Below are positions 6,783-14,730 of a stretch of 36,283 bases of DNA, piece by piece. The notes beneath the pieces are model-generated. The model was not told where the DNA came from. It did no database searches and saw only the letters and a program-made list of their open reading frames with translations. The translations under genes were made by a program, and so were the position numbers. The stretch's first letter is position 1. Each line of letters opens with the position of its first letter. The stretch is from Flavicella sp049625305. GTDB taxonomy: Bacteria > Bacteroidota > Bacteroidia > Flavobacteriales > Flavobacteriaceae. The stretch is from the NCBI GenBank assembly GCA_049625305.1, contig JBMZVD010000013.1:1-36283 (forward strand), written 5' to 3'.

Positions 6783-9053
6783 TTATTGTTGATTCAATTG
6801 TTGTAAAAATTGAAAATATTGAGGATTTTCTGGAAATAATTCAACTAATTTTAATCCAATATTTTTTGCTTTGATTGGAGCATTGTTTTGCGCGTAATGA
6901 TAGGCTAACAAGTACAGTAAATTTTCATTATTCGGTACTTGTTTCAGACCACGTAGAATAGTCTTTTCAGCCATACCTGTGTTGTGCAAGCTATCGTAGA
7001 GTAGACTTAAATTGTAATAGATTCTACTGTTGTTAGGTAAGTATTTAGTTGCTTTTTCCATTTGAATGATAGCTTCGTTAGTTCTCTGAAGTTCAGCAAG
7101 TAAAAGACCATACGAATAGTAAGTTGCTCCATATTCAGGCTCCTGAGAAATAATAGTTTTAAACGCCTCTTCTGCTTTGTCAAATTGTTTGTTTTGATAG
7201 TACAGATTTGAGAGGTTGGTACGCACTATATTATTGATATTGTCCAATTCCAAAGCACTTTCATAACCTTTTATAGCTGCTTGAAGATTGCCCTTTTTGA
7301 GTATATAATTTGCTTTATTGATACGTCCCCCAACAAAATCAGCGGTCACTCCTAGGTGTTTGAAATATTCTTTTTTAGCCTTAAGGTATGCAGATTTATA
7401 GCTTTGAGGAATTTTATTTTCATCCATCGCAGCGAGTGCATTGAAAGCTTTCACACGAACACTTCTTTTGGGATCTGAAAGCAGAGGAAAAAATGAATTG
7501 AGATATTCGGGGTTTGACATTTCGTTCAATGCATCGATAGAACTAGCTCTGACTAAAGCAGAAGTATCGTTTAGAAAATGTAATAGATCATTGACCGTGA
7601 TTTGGTTTCTGTAATTACTCATTTCTTTGATGGCAGATGCTCTGGCTATTTCAGGCATGTCTTTACTCTTAGCTAAAGTAGTTAGCGATTCAAGAGCATT
7701 GGGCGCTCGTTTGAGTCCAGGAACTAGATAATCAGAAAAATGAATATAATCGCGTTCTCCATAACGTTCTAGTACAACACTTTCTGCCCAGGTATCGTCT
7801 TTGTCTTTGTGGCATCCAGTACAAGCATTGGGGGTTCCATATTTGACTGACAAGTCAGGTCTAGGAATACGAAAGCTATGGTCTCTCCTAAAGTCAATCC
7901 CCATGTAGTGTTTACCTGGCATGTGACAATTGACGCACTGAGCTCCATCACTTCCAACGGGATGAAAATGGTGTTTTTCTGTATCAAATACTTCAGGTAC
8001 GTGACACTGTGCACAAAGCTTGTTGCCTTCAAACTTACGTTCCATGGTATGTGGGTCGTGGCAATTGGTACAGGTTACGTTGTTATGGTACATTTTACTT
8101 TGAACAAAAGAACCATATACATAGTCTTCGTCGAGAATTTGTCCATCTTCGTGGTAGATATTTGGAGTGATTAATTGTGGATAGTAATGATCCAACATGG
8201 TGCCCTCAAAATTGAAGTTATCTGAAATTTGTTCTCTTCGCATATGGCAACGCGCACATTGATCTACCAAGTCTTTGGGAGGGGTATTCATGGTCATTTT
8301 CATGGTTCCAGTGTCCCTGTAATTTTCTCCAAGTTGATTTACAGCGTTTACATGGTCTTTACCGGGCCCATGACAGGCTTCACAACTAACATTAATCAAG
8401 GCAAATTCAGTATCGTAACTGTGTTCTTTTTGCTTGTAATTTTTTCGGACATTGGTAGAGTGACAATCGGCACACATGTTGTTCCAGTTCAATCCACCAC
8501 GAGACCAGTGGAGCCATTCCGAGTGAACCACCTTAAAGTCGGGGTATAAATCGTACCATTTTTTCTTTTTGACATTCCAAGCAGTTCGCAAACATTGGTA
8601 ATGTCCGTTTGGGAATTTTACAATGTATTGTTGCAAAGGGGTAAAACCAAACACATATTCGATTTTATAGTCCTGGTTTTTTCCATCAGGTCCTTCTGTA
8701 TTTACATAAAAATCACCGTCTTTTTTGTAAAAACGAGAATAAACACCCTGGCTATTGAAAGATTCTCCTTTAAAATCTGCTAGAATTGTTTCACGAGTTG
8801 CAATTTGCATGGATTTATCATGGTGTGAACCTTGCCATTTTTCGTATTCACTCTGATGACACTCCTTACAAGTTTTGTCTCCCAAAAAATGGCTGTCAGG
8901 AATTAGTTTGTCAGATACAAACACATTTTCTGTATTCCTATTAGACATTTTTTGATAACCCTCTTTTTTGGTTTCTTTAGCACAAGAAAACATAAAACAC
9001 ACGCACACAATCAAGTGAAGAAAATAAAAATAATTTATGCGATTGGTATTCAT
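6783..9053 (-). CDS. Eight-heme c-type cytochrome lipoprotein with HEAT-like and TPR repeats
   Basis: A 756-residue exported protein. The N-terminus has a hydrophobic stretch ending MFSC, giving a probable lipid-modified Cys24. Eight CXXCH heme sites lie at about 62, 194, 224, 266, 328, 347, 373 and 411, so all hemes sit in the first 415 residues. This part resembles the cytochrome c554-like multiheme group. Residues about 450-550 are HEAT-like (ARASAIKEM, VRASSIDALNEM, VRVKAFNALAAM), and about 590-745 hold four to five TPRs (NLSNLYYQNKQFDKAEEAFKTI, YYSYGLLLAELQRTNEAI). The protein is probably a surface or periplasmic electron carrier with a protein-binding scaffold. I chose ATG at 9053; a TTG at 9086 only adds residues ahead of the signal peptide. 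It follows the SUMF1-like gene by 39 bases on the same strand, so the two probably form an operon. Confidence 0.9.
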   Translation of the reverse strand: MNTNRINYFYFLHLIVCVCFMFSCAKETKKEGYQKMSNRNTENVFVSDKLIPDSHFLGDKTCKECHQSEYEKWQGSHHDKSMQIATRETILADFKGESFNSQGVYSRFYKKDGDFYVNTEGPDGKNQDYKIEYVFGFTPLQQYIVKFPNGHYQCLRTAWNVKKKKWYDLYPDFKVVHSEWLHWSRGGLNWNNMCADCHSTNVRKNYKQKEHSYDTEFALINVSCEACHGPGKDHVNAVNQLGENYRDTGTMKMTMNTPPKDLVDQCARCHMRREQISDNFNFEGTMLDHYYPQLITPNIYHEDGQILDEDYVYGSFVQSKMYHNNVTCTNCHDPHTMERKFEGNKLCAQCHVPEVFDTEKHHFHPVGSDGAQCVNCHMPGKHYMGIDFRRDHSFRIPRPDLSVKYGTPNACTGCHKDKDDTWAESVVLERYGERDYIHFSDYLVPGLKRAPNALESLTTLAKSKDMPEIARASAIKEMSNYRNQITVNDLLHFLNDTSALVRASSIDALNEMSNPEYLNSFFPLLSDPKRSVRVKAFNALAAMDENKIPQSYKSAYLKAKKEYFKHLGVTADFVGGRINKANYILKKGNLQAAIKGYESALELDNINNIVRTNLSNLYYQNKQFDKAEEAFKTIISQEPEYGATYYSYGLLLAELQRTNEAIIQMEKATKYLPNNSRIYYNLSLLYDSLHNTGMAEKTILRGLKQVPNNENLLYLLAYHYAQNNAPIKAKNIGLKLVELFPENPQYFQFLQQLNQQ

Positions 9054-9092
9054 AGAGTGTTTGTAAAATAAGTAATAAGGAGCCAATTATGA

Positions 9093-10013
9093 TTATTTGG
9101 CACATCTAAATCCTGTGTTAAACAAAGAAGTATCAATTGAGTTTTTAGATCTAAAAGTTGTTGTAAAACTCTTTTCCAGAGCTCCATCAAACATAAAGCT
9201 ACCTCCTCTAGTGACACGCACATTTGGTACTGCTCTTTCAGGGTTTGGGTTTCCTGGATAAGAAGCGTAAACATCTTCACACCATTGCCAAACATTACCA
9301 CTCATATCTGTAAGTCCTGCCGGAGTTTTTCCATAATGACCAATCGGAGAGGTCAATTTAAATCCATCCAATACTTTTGCATTTTGAATTTTATTTCCTT
9401 GCCATACATTGGCCATATGACGGCCATTCAACATGGGATTTTCTCCCCAAGGATAGCGATTGTTTTTTCCGTTTTTTGCTGCAAATTCCCATTCGTATTC
9501 GGTTGGTAGCCTTTTTCCTGCCCAAGCTGCATAGGCTTTGGCATCGTTCCAACTTACATGCGTTACTGGATGATTGTCTTTGGCTTTGGGATTTGTCTCA
9601 CCAAGTGGATATTCCCAAGTTACCCCTTTTATCAAGTTCCATCTTTCTTCTTTAAAATCAAAGACTCCAGAATCCCCAAAATTTTCTGCTTCCGTTCTAT
9701 AGCCAGTTGCAGTCACAAACGCTCTAAAATCTGCTACCGATACCAAGTTTTTGTCTAGGTAAAAAGGAGCAACTGTTGTTTCAAACTTTGGTAATTCATT
9801 AGCAGCTCCAGTATCAGATCCAATCAGAATGCTTCCACCTTCAAAAAAAGACATATTTGACGTGTCTACTGATTTTGATGTGTTATTAGTTTTTTTAACC
9901 GTCTGAATGTTTTGATTTTGAATCGGTTTTTCTTGAGTTTTTTCCTTGGTTTCAGCTTCTTTACAAGCGGAGAAAATTATGAGTGAAATGTATAAAGGAA
10001 AGAATAAACGCAT
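9093..10013 (-). CDS. SUMF1/formylglycine-generating-enzyme-like lipoprotein lacking the catalytic cysteine pair
   Basis: A 306-residue lipoprotein: signal peptide with lipobox IFSAC (Cys16 or nearby), a Lys/Thr-rich linker to about residue 52, then one FGE-sulfatase (SUMF1) domain. Hallmarks are GGSILIGSD, HPVTHVSWNDAKAYAAWAGKRLPTEYEWEFAAKNG, YPWGENP, GLTDMSGNVWQWCEDVY, TRGGSFMF and the terminal FNTGFRCAK. True formylglycine-generating enzymes have a pair of active-site cysteines in the C-terminal segment after the GGS motif. Here that segment reads GGSFMFDGALEKSFTTTF, with no cysteine, and only the one in GFRC remains, so sulfatase maturation is unlikely. No sulfatase lies in the window. 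The gene precedes the octaheme cytochrome by 39 bases, so a role with that cytochrome is likely; what it does there is unknown. Confidence 0.88.
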   Translation of the reverse strand: MRLFFPLYISLIIFSACKEAETKEKTQEKPIQNQNIQTVKKTNNTSKSVDTSNMSFFEGGSILIGSDTGAANELPKFETTVAPFYLDKNLVSVADFRAFVTATGYRTEAENFGDSGVFDFKEERWNLIKGVTWEYPLGETNPKAKDNHPVTHVSWNDAKAYAAWAGKRLPTEYEWEFAAKNGKNNRYPWGENPMLNGRHMANVWQGNKIQNAKVLDGFKLTSPIGHYGKTPAGLTDMSGNVWQWCEDVYASYPGNPNPERAVPNVRVTRGGSFMFDGALEKSFTTTFRSKNSIDTSLFNTGFRCAK

Positions 10014-10034
10014 CTGAAGTTGTTAGTAGTTAGT

Positions 10035-10050
10035 TAATTTTGCAAAATTA
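10035..10050. promoter_or_regulatory. Palindromic -7 box: TAATTTTG on both strands
   Basis: TAATTTTGCAAAATTA is a perfect 16-base palindrome in which both strands read TAnnTTTG. On the minus strand it lies about 22 bases before the SUMF1-like start, a suitable promoter position. I see no good -33 TTG for it. Confidence 0.45.
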
Positions 10051-10125
10051 TTCATTTATTTTTAAGAAATAAGTCGATATAACGTTAAAATCACTCTAAA
10101 TATAACAGTATCACAAGCTTTTTTC

Positions 10126-10133
10126 TATTTTTG
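10126..10133 (+). promoter_or_regulatory. -7 box TATTTTTG upstream of HupE-like gene
   Basis: TATTTTTG matches TAnnTTTG 16 bases before the HupE-like ATG, so the leader would be very short. No clear TTG lies at the expected -33 distance. Confidence 0.45.
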
Positions 10134-10149
10134 GTAAAAATATATATAA

Positions 10150-10743
10150 ATGCAAGACTTTTTTCTTTACTTCAAACTAGGTTTGGAACATGTGCTCGAT
10201 TTAAATGCGTACGATCATATTCTTTTTTTAATAGTACTCGTTGTTGCTTATAATTTCAAACAATGGAAAGCATTGTTGTGGTTGGTAACTTCATTTACTA
10301 TTGGACATAGTTTAAGTTTGGCATTATCTGCGTACAAATTTATAGCTGCAGACCCAAGATTTGTTGAGTTTTTAATTCCATTAACAATAGTTATTACAGC
10401 GTTAATAAATGTGTTTTCAGGAACTAAGAATGGCGGTTTGTCCAAAATAGTCTTGTTTATATCTTTTTGTTTTGGATGGATTCACGGTCTGGGGTTTTCG
10501 TTCTATTTTAAGATGTTGCTCGATGCGAGTGAATCAAAATTAGTCCCTCTTTTAGAGTTTTCTCTCGGGATAGAAGCAGCACAACTGTTAGTTGTAGTCG
10601 GAATTAGTATTGTGTATTCTTTGTTACACAATTTATTCAGAGTAGCGAAGAGAGATTGGATTATCGTATTATCTTCCATTGTGATTGGTATAGCAATACC
10701 TATGCTAATTGAACGTTACGATGCGTTTTTAAGTGTGTTTTAA
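10150..10743 (+). CDS. HupE/UreJ-like integral membrane protein
   Basis: A 197-residue protein with six predicted membrane helices and the histidine motifs of the HupE/UreJ_2 family: GLEHVLDLNAYDHILF near the start, FTIGHSLSLA in helix 2-3, and FGWIHGLGF around residue 112. In HupE and UreJ such residues are linked to nickel (or related metal) transport. No hydrogenase, urease or nickel chaperone gene is in the window. In flavobacteria this family is common without those enzymes, so nickel specificity should not be assumed. The gene stands alone between a divergent operon and comEB; a 92-base gap with no visible terminator precedes comEB. The ATG at 10150 puts the first conserved histidine at about residue 14, as in relatives. 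Confidence 0.85.
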   Translation: MQDFFLYFKLGLEHVLDLNAYDHILFLIVLVVAYNFKQWKALLWLVTSFTIGHSLSLALSAYKFIAADPRFVEFLIPLTIVITALINVFSGTKNGGLSKIVLFISFCFGWIHGLGFSFYFKMLLDASESKLVPLLEFSLGIEAAQLLVVVGISIVYSLLHNLFRVAKRDWIIVLSSIVIGIAIPMLIERYDAFLSVF

Positions 10744-10844
10744 TTGTTTTTATAGACCATTAGGTATAGTGATTTTTTTTTACGATTTTTAAATTATGGT
10801 TGGCTTGAGGAGTAAAATATCCACAAGTACTAAACGTGTTATTT

Positions 10845-11276
10845 ATGACAGATGCAAAACAATTAAAATACGACCATGCCTACATTAGAATGGCATTTGA
10901 ATGGGCCAAACTCTCGCATTGTGAACGCAAGCAAGTTGGCGCTTTGATTGTAAAAGAAAGAATGATTATTTCTGATGGATTTAATGGAGCTCCAACAGGT
11001 TTTGATAACTGTTGTGAAGATGAAGATGGCAATACAAAATGGATGGTTTTACATGCAGAAGCCAATGCCATATTAAAAGTTGCTGCCTCTACACAATCTT
11101 GTAAGGGAGCAACACTGTATATCACACTTTCTCCATGCAGAGATTGCAGCAAACTCATTTTACAATCTGGAATTACCCGTATTGTTTACGCTCACGCATA
11201 CAAAGACCTTTCAGGGGTTAAATTTCTAAAACAGTCGGGTATCGAAGTTATACACATTTCAGGATATGAACACTAG
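10845..11276 (+). CDS. comEB: Deoxycytidylate (dCMP) deaminase, ComEB-like
   Basis: A 143-residue zinc-dependent deaminase that converts dCMP to dUMP for thymidylate synthesis. The zinc and proton-shuttle motif is HAEAN (His70, Glu72), and the second zinc motif is PCRDC (Cys98, Cys101). The upstream GFNGAPTGFDNCCED is typical of dCMP deaminases, distinguishing it from cytidine or tRNA deaminases. I chose ATG at 10845 over a GTG at 10836. The last 11 bases overlap the start of the S41 protease gene, so the two are translationally coupled, a pairing I associate with flavobacteria. Whether the enzyme is regulated by dCTP/dTTP cannot be judged here. Confidence 0.93.
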   Translation: MTDAKQLKYDHAYIRMAFEWAKLSHCERKQVGALIVKERMIISDGFNGAPTGFDNCCEDEDGNTKWMVLHAEANAILKVAASTQSCKGATLYITLSPCRDCSKLILQSGITRIVYAHAYKDLSGVKFLKQSGIEVIHISGYEH

Positions 11277-12843
11277 AAACAACCTCCCCCTTTATTTTTC
11301 AATAGCAATCGTTATCGGTATTTATATTGGAAGTGTTTTTAATTTTTCTGAGGGTTCTTCTTTTTTTGAAGAAAGGACGAGTCAAGGAAACAAACTGAAA
11401 AAACTTTTACAATTTATTGAAAACGATTATGTTGATCGTATTGATTCAGAGCAAATAATTGATGAGGTTATTTATGAGTTGATTGGAAAATTAGACCCTC
11501 ATTCGGCCTATATACCTAAAGAACAATTCTTGGGTACTTCAGAAAATCTTAGAGGTGATTTTGAAGGCATTGGAGTTCAGTTTAAAATGCATAAAGATTC
11601 ATTGGTAGTTACGCATGTTATAAAAGAGGGGCCGTCAGAAAAAGCGGGTTTATTGGCAGGTGATAGAATTCTTATGGCTGGTAAAGATACGCTTTACAAT
11701 AGAAGTCTTGGGAGTAGTGATATTGTCAAAATATTAAAAGGGCCTAAAGAATCTGAAGTATTGTTAGATGTATATCGAAGAGATAGTACCGATATTTTGA
11801 CTTTTTCTATCAAAAGGAATAAAGTAAAAATTCAAAGTGCTGAGGTTGCTTATATGTTGACCGATAGTTTGGGGTATTTAAAATTAGATCGTTTTGCATT
11901 GACATCTGCATCGGATTTTGAAGGTCAATTGTTGGTTTTAAAGGAGCAAGGAGCAAAAAATTTAGTAGTTGATTTAAGGCAAAATGGTGGAGGTTATATT
12001 CATATTGCCAATCAAATAATAGATCAATTTTTAACAGAAGGAAAGCTGATTGTTTTTACGGAGAGTAAAAATGGAAAAAAAGAGGAGTTTTTTGCAACGG
12101 CTTCAGGAAATTTTGAAGAGGGAACTGTGTACATACTGATTGACGAAGGATCTGCGTCAGCTAGTGAAATTTTTGCTGGAGCTCTTCAAGATAATGACAA
12201 AGGAGTGATCGTCGGAAGGCGTTCTTTTGGTAAAGGTTTGGTACAACAAGAACGTCAATTAGGGGATGGATCTGCAGTCCGTTTGACCATTGCAAGGTAC
12301 TTTACACCTACAGGTAGATCTATTCAGAAACCTTATGAGATGGATGGTTCGGAGGCTTATGCAGCGAATTTTGAAAACCGATTTATCAATGGGGAGTTGT
12401 TATCGAAGGATAGTATTAAGGTATCAGATTCTTTAAAATATACCACACCAGGAGGAAAACATGTTTATGGTGGAGGAGGTATTATTCCGGATGTTTTCGT
12501 CCCAATTGATACGACAAAATATTTAGAAAATAAATACGTCTATAATGTGTCTTCTTTTTCTTTTGATTATGCAGATAGACACAGAACACGTATTCTAAAA
12601 GAAGGAGTGGAAGCATTTGTTCAAGAAATGGATACAAATTCAGAGATTTTAGATGCTTACATTGCCGCACACGGTAAGGTGTCTTGGAACCTTACAAGCA
12701 ATCGTAGAGCTATTCTTAAACACTACCTTAAAGTACTTATCATAAGACATGTTTTTGATGAAGTAGATTTTCATCGAGAAAACAATAAAAAAGACAATAT
12801 GATTCAAATGGTGTTACAACTTGAAAACCAAGTTAATAACTAA
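11266..12843 (+). CDS. Carboxy-terminal processing peptidase (S41A family)
   Basis: A 525-residue exported or membrane-anchored serine protease. A hydrophobic N-terminal segment (about 8-27) serves as signal or anchor. A PDZ domain (about 90-165: GIGVQFKMHKDSLVVTHVIKEGPSEKAGLLAGDRI) precedes the S41 catalytic core. VVDLRQNGGGYI is the conserved strand, GSASASEIFAGALQDN carries the nucleophile Ser298, and GRRSFGKGLVQ provides Lys323, 25 residues later, as expected for the Ser-Lys dyad. The C-terminal 100 residues are helical and charged. CTP proteases cleave C-terminal regions of envelope proteins; the target is unknown. The gene overlaps comEB by 11 bases and is followed by a 104-base gap containing the lpxH promoter. 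Confidence 0.92.
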   Translation: MNTRNNLPLYFSIAIVIGIYIGSVFNFSEGSSFFEERTSQGNKLKKLLQFIENDYVDRIDSEQIIDEVIYELIGKLDPHSAYIPKEQFLGTSENLRGDFEGIGVQFKMHKDSLVVTHVIKEGPSEKAGLLAGDRILMAGKDTLYNRSLGSSDIVKILKGPKESEVLLDVYRRDSTDILTFSIKRNKVKIQSAEVAYMLTDSLGYLKLDRFALTSASDFEGQLLVLKEQGAKNLVVDLRQNGGGYIHIANQIIDQFLTEGKLIVFTESKNGKKEEFFATASGNFEEGTVYILIDEGSASASEIFAGALQDNDKGVIVGRRSFGKGLVQQERQLGDGSAVRLTIARYFTPTGRSIQKPYEMDGSEAYAANFENRFINGELLSKDSIKVSDSLKYTTPGGKHVYGGGGIIPDVFVPIDTTKYLENKYVYNVSSFSFDYADRHRTRILKEGVEAFVQEMDTNSEILDAYIAAHGKVSWNLTSNRRAILKHYLKVLIIRHVFDEVDFHRENNKKDNMIQMVLQLENQVNN

Positions 12844-12898
12844 CGTCATCAAAGAACTCATTGATAGATAGGTCAAAAAGTAGACTTGTTTTACTTTG

Positions 12899-12930
12899 TT
12901 GCGATGGCTTGTTCAAAAAAAGTATATTTG
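12899..12930 (+). promoter_or_regulatory. Promoter for lpxH (TTG, 21-base spacer, TATATTTG)
   Basis: TTG at 12899-12901 and TATATTTG at 12923-12930 match the Bacteroidetes -33/-7 pattern with 21 bases between. The predicted start site would fall close to the TTG start codon at 12948, giving a very short leader and supporting that start. Confidence 0.6.
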
Positions 12931-12947
12931 CATAAAAACCATAGAAA

Positions 12948-13703
12948 TTGAACACAAAACACAAAGTATATTTTGCCTCTGATCAACATTTCGGAGCACC
13001 TACAGCAGCCAAAAGTTACCAAAGAGAACAGTTGTTTGTTCAGTGGTTGGATATTATTAAAGAAGATGCTACTTGTGTTTTTTTACTTGGAGATTTATTT
13101 GATTTTTGGTTTGAGTATAAAACAGTTGTACCCAAAGGATTTATTCGTGTATTAGGTAAAATAGCAGAATTACGAGATATGGGAATCCCTGTTCATTTTT
13201 TTGTTGGAAATCACGATTTATGGATGCGAGATTATTTTGAAAAAGAGTTGACTATACCTGTTTATCATGAACCTCAAGAGTTTACGTTTGGAGATCATAC
13301 TTTTTATATAGGACATGGAGATGGATTAGGACCTGGTGATTACGGCTACAAGCGCTTAAAAAAAGTCTTCACACACCCTCTTTGTAAATGGTTGTTTAGA
13401 TGGTTGCACCCAGACATAGGAATGGCATTCGGACAATATTTGTCTGTAAAAAACAAAATGGTATCTGGTGATGAGGACATCGTTTATCTCGGAGAAGACA
13501 AAGAATGGTTGATTTTATATGCCAAAGAAATCTTAGCAAAGAAACACTACAATTATTTTGTTTTTGGTCACAGGCATCTTCCTATGAAATTAGATATCGG
13601 TATGCATTCCGAATACGTAAATTTAGGTGATTGGGTATCATATTTTACATACGGAGTATATGATGGAAAAACGATGGAAGTTCAGGAGTTTAAATCTCAT
13701 TAA
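12948..13703 (+). CDS. lpxH: UDP-2,3-diacylglucosamine diphosphatase (LpxH-like)
   Basis: A 251-residue calcineurin-like metallophosphoesterase that removes UMP from UDP-2,3-diacylglucosamine to give lipid X in lipid A synthesis. It acts at the cytoplasmic face of the inner membrane. All metal-site motifs are present: SDQHFG (Asp12, His14), GDLFDFW (Asp49), GNHDLWM (Asn88, His89), IGHGDG (His123), and GHRH near residue 206. The start is TTG: no ATG or GTG lies in frame upstream of the conserved first strand (KVYFASDQHFG), and the promoter sits just before it. The last bases abut the start of a decayed lipoprotein gene. Flavobacterial LpxH proteins are usually about 250 residues, so length is normal. 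Confidence 0.92.
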   Translation: MNTKHKVYFASDQHFGAPTAAKSYQREQLFVQWLDIIKEDATCVFLLGDLFDFWFEYKTVVPKGFIRVLGKIAELRDMGIPVHFFVGNHDLWMRDYFEKELTIPVYHEPQEFTFGDHTFYIGHGDGLGPGDYGYKRLKKVFTHPLCKWLFRWLHPDIGMAFGQYLSVKNKMVSGDEDIVYLGEDKEWLILYAKEILAKKHYNYFVFGHRHLPMKLDIGMHSEYVNLGDWVSYFTYGVYDGKTMEVQEFKSH

Positions 13704-13704
13704 A

Positions 13705-14403
13705 ATAAAACACAGTTCTTTATTAATAATTCTCATTGTTTATTTAACCTTATTTAGCTTTTCAAGCAACATTGTGTCAGATAAATTTAATGAAGCTAGC
13801 GGTGATGTAGATGCGAAACTTATGAAATCTATGACACTATCTACAATAAGTAATTGAGGTGAAGAGGTTACTATTGAAATGGGATATAATTCTTACGGTT
13901 CCCTAAACTCAATCAAAGAAGAAGGTGAGTCAAGTGTTGTATTCTTGTATGACGCAGAGGATAACTTGAAAAATATTTATGGAGATATAGATGAAACTCT
14001 TAATGTAGAAGAACTCAACGAATACAATTCAGATTTAGGATATTATGAATACTATTATGTTGATAAAATCTATACAGCATCTTTGTCATATGACGATGCT
14101 CCAAATCCATTTTATTACACATTGAAATCAGCGGGAATAATAGACATTTTAGACAATGTTGATTTGATTATGAGTTCATCTTTAAAAGTAGAAGAAATAG
14201 TAAAAGCGAGAAAATTATTTCCAGTAAATAATTTAAGTAAAATAGCATATAAAGATGAAGAAGGTAATCTGTTGTATACGATTAATTTAAAGTATATCTA
14301 TGATTCTAAAGACTATCCAACATCAGTAATGGTTACAGCCACGGATGGAGAGGACGGTGAAATAGAAAGTGTAATATCAACTAAATTTACTTACGAGGAT
14401 TAA
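13705..14403 (+). pseudogene. Decayed flavobacterial lipoprotein gene with lost start, lost lipobox Cys and an in-frame stop
   Basis: One reading frame runs from just after lpxH to 14403 but is broken three times. Codon ATA at 13705-13707 sits where the initiator would be (ATG to ATA, followed by KHSSLLIILIVYLTLFSFSSN). The signal sequence reads LTLFSFSS where a lipoprotein would read LTLFSCSS (TTT at 13759-13761). A TGA at 13855-13857 then interrupts ISN*GEEVTIEMGYN. Downstream, 174 clean codons follow, with repeated Tyr/Asp-rich segments like secreted lipoproteins built from short beta motifs (SNGEEVTIEYSYN-type). The frame is identical on both sides of the stop, so no frameshift is present. 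An alternative is a shorter protein starting at 13879 (ATG), but it would lack a signal. A reference homologue would be needed to prove each lesion. Confidence 0.65.
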
Positions 14404-14457
14404 TTGCATTTTAAAGATTTTAACACCACAAATACTTATTAAACCCTGTTGAAAAAC

Positions 14458-14489
14458 AAAAAAAGAGTCTTCGAAAAGACTCTTTTTTT
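14458..14489 (+). terminator. Intrinsic terminator after the pseudogene
   Basis: Arms 14458-14471 and 14476-14489 (core AAGAGTCTT / AAGACTCTT) form a perfect stem of up to 14 bp around the tetraloop CGAA, ending in a run of seven T. It isolates the upstream lpxH region from the Bat operon. Confidence 0.88.
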
Positions 14490-14730
14490 ATGTTAGTTTG
14501 TTTAGTTAAAAAGGTTTTAGTTGTAACAAATATTAATAAATTAAATTATATAACCAAAGAATATGTTAGTTAATTTTATAATAACATGTCATTTAGCAGT
14601 ATTCTAGCCCTACAGAGAAGGAGATTATGCAATTCTTCTTTAACCAAATTTTAACAGTAAGATACTAACAAAAGTTTAGTTTTGTGAAATTCAAAATCAA
14701 GTAATATCTCACAAATACTATTCAAAATAG
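14490..14730 (+). promoter_or_regulatory. Bat operon leader with candidate -7 box
   Basis: This 241-base AT-rich gap precedes the nine-gene operon. TAGTTTTG at 14677-14684 fits TAnnTTTG and would start transcription about 40 bases before moxR; a weak TTA rather than TTG lies in the -33 zone. I see no riboswitch-like structure. A 22-codon open frame at 14586-14654 has no support and is not called. Confidence 0.5.

Noticed and set aside
9054..9086. N-terminal extension of the cytochrome from TTG 9086
   Set aside because: It would add residues before the signal peptide; ATG 9053 places the lipobox normally.
9093..10013. Functional sulfatase-activating formylglycine-generating enzyme
   Set aside because: The catalytic cysteine pair is missing and no sulfatase gene is in the window.
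14586..14654. 22-codon open frame in the Bat operon leader
   Set aside because: Short, with no conserved look and no nearby -7 box of its own; kept as unannotated leader.
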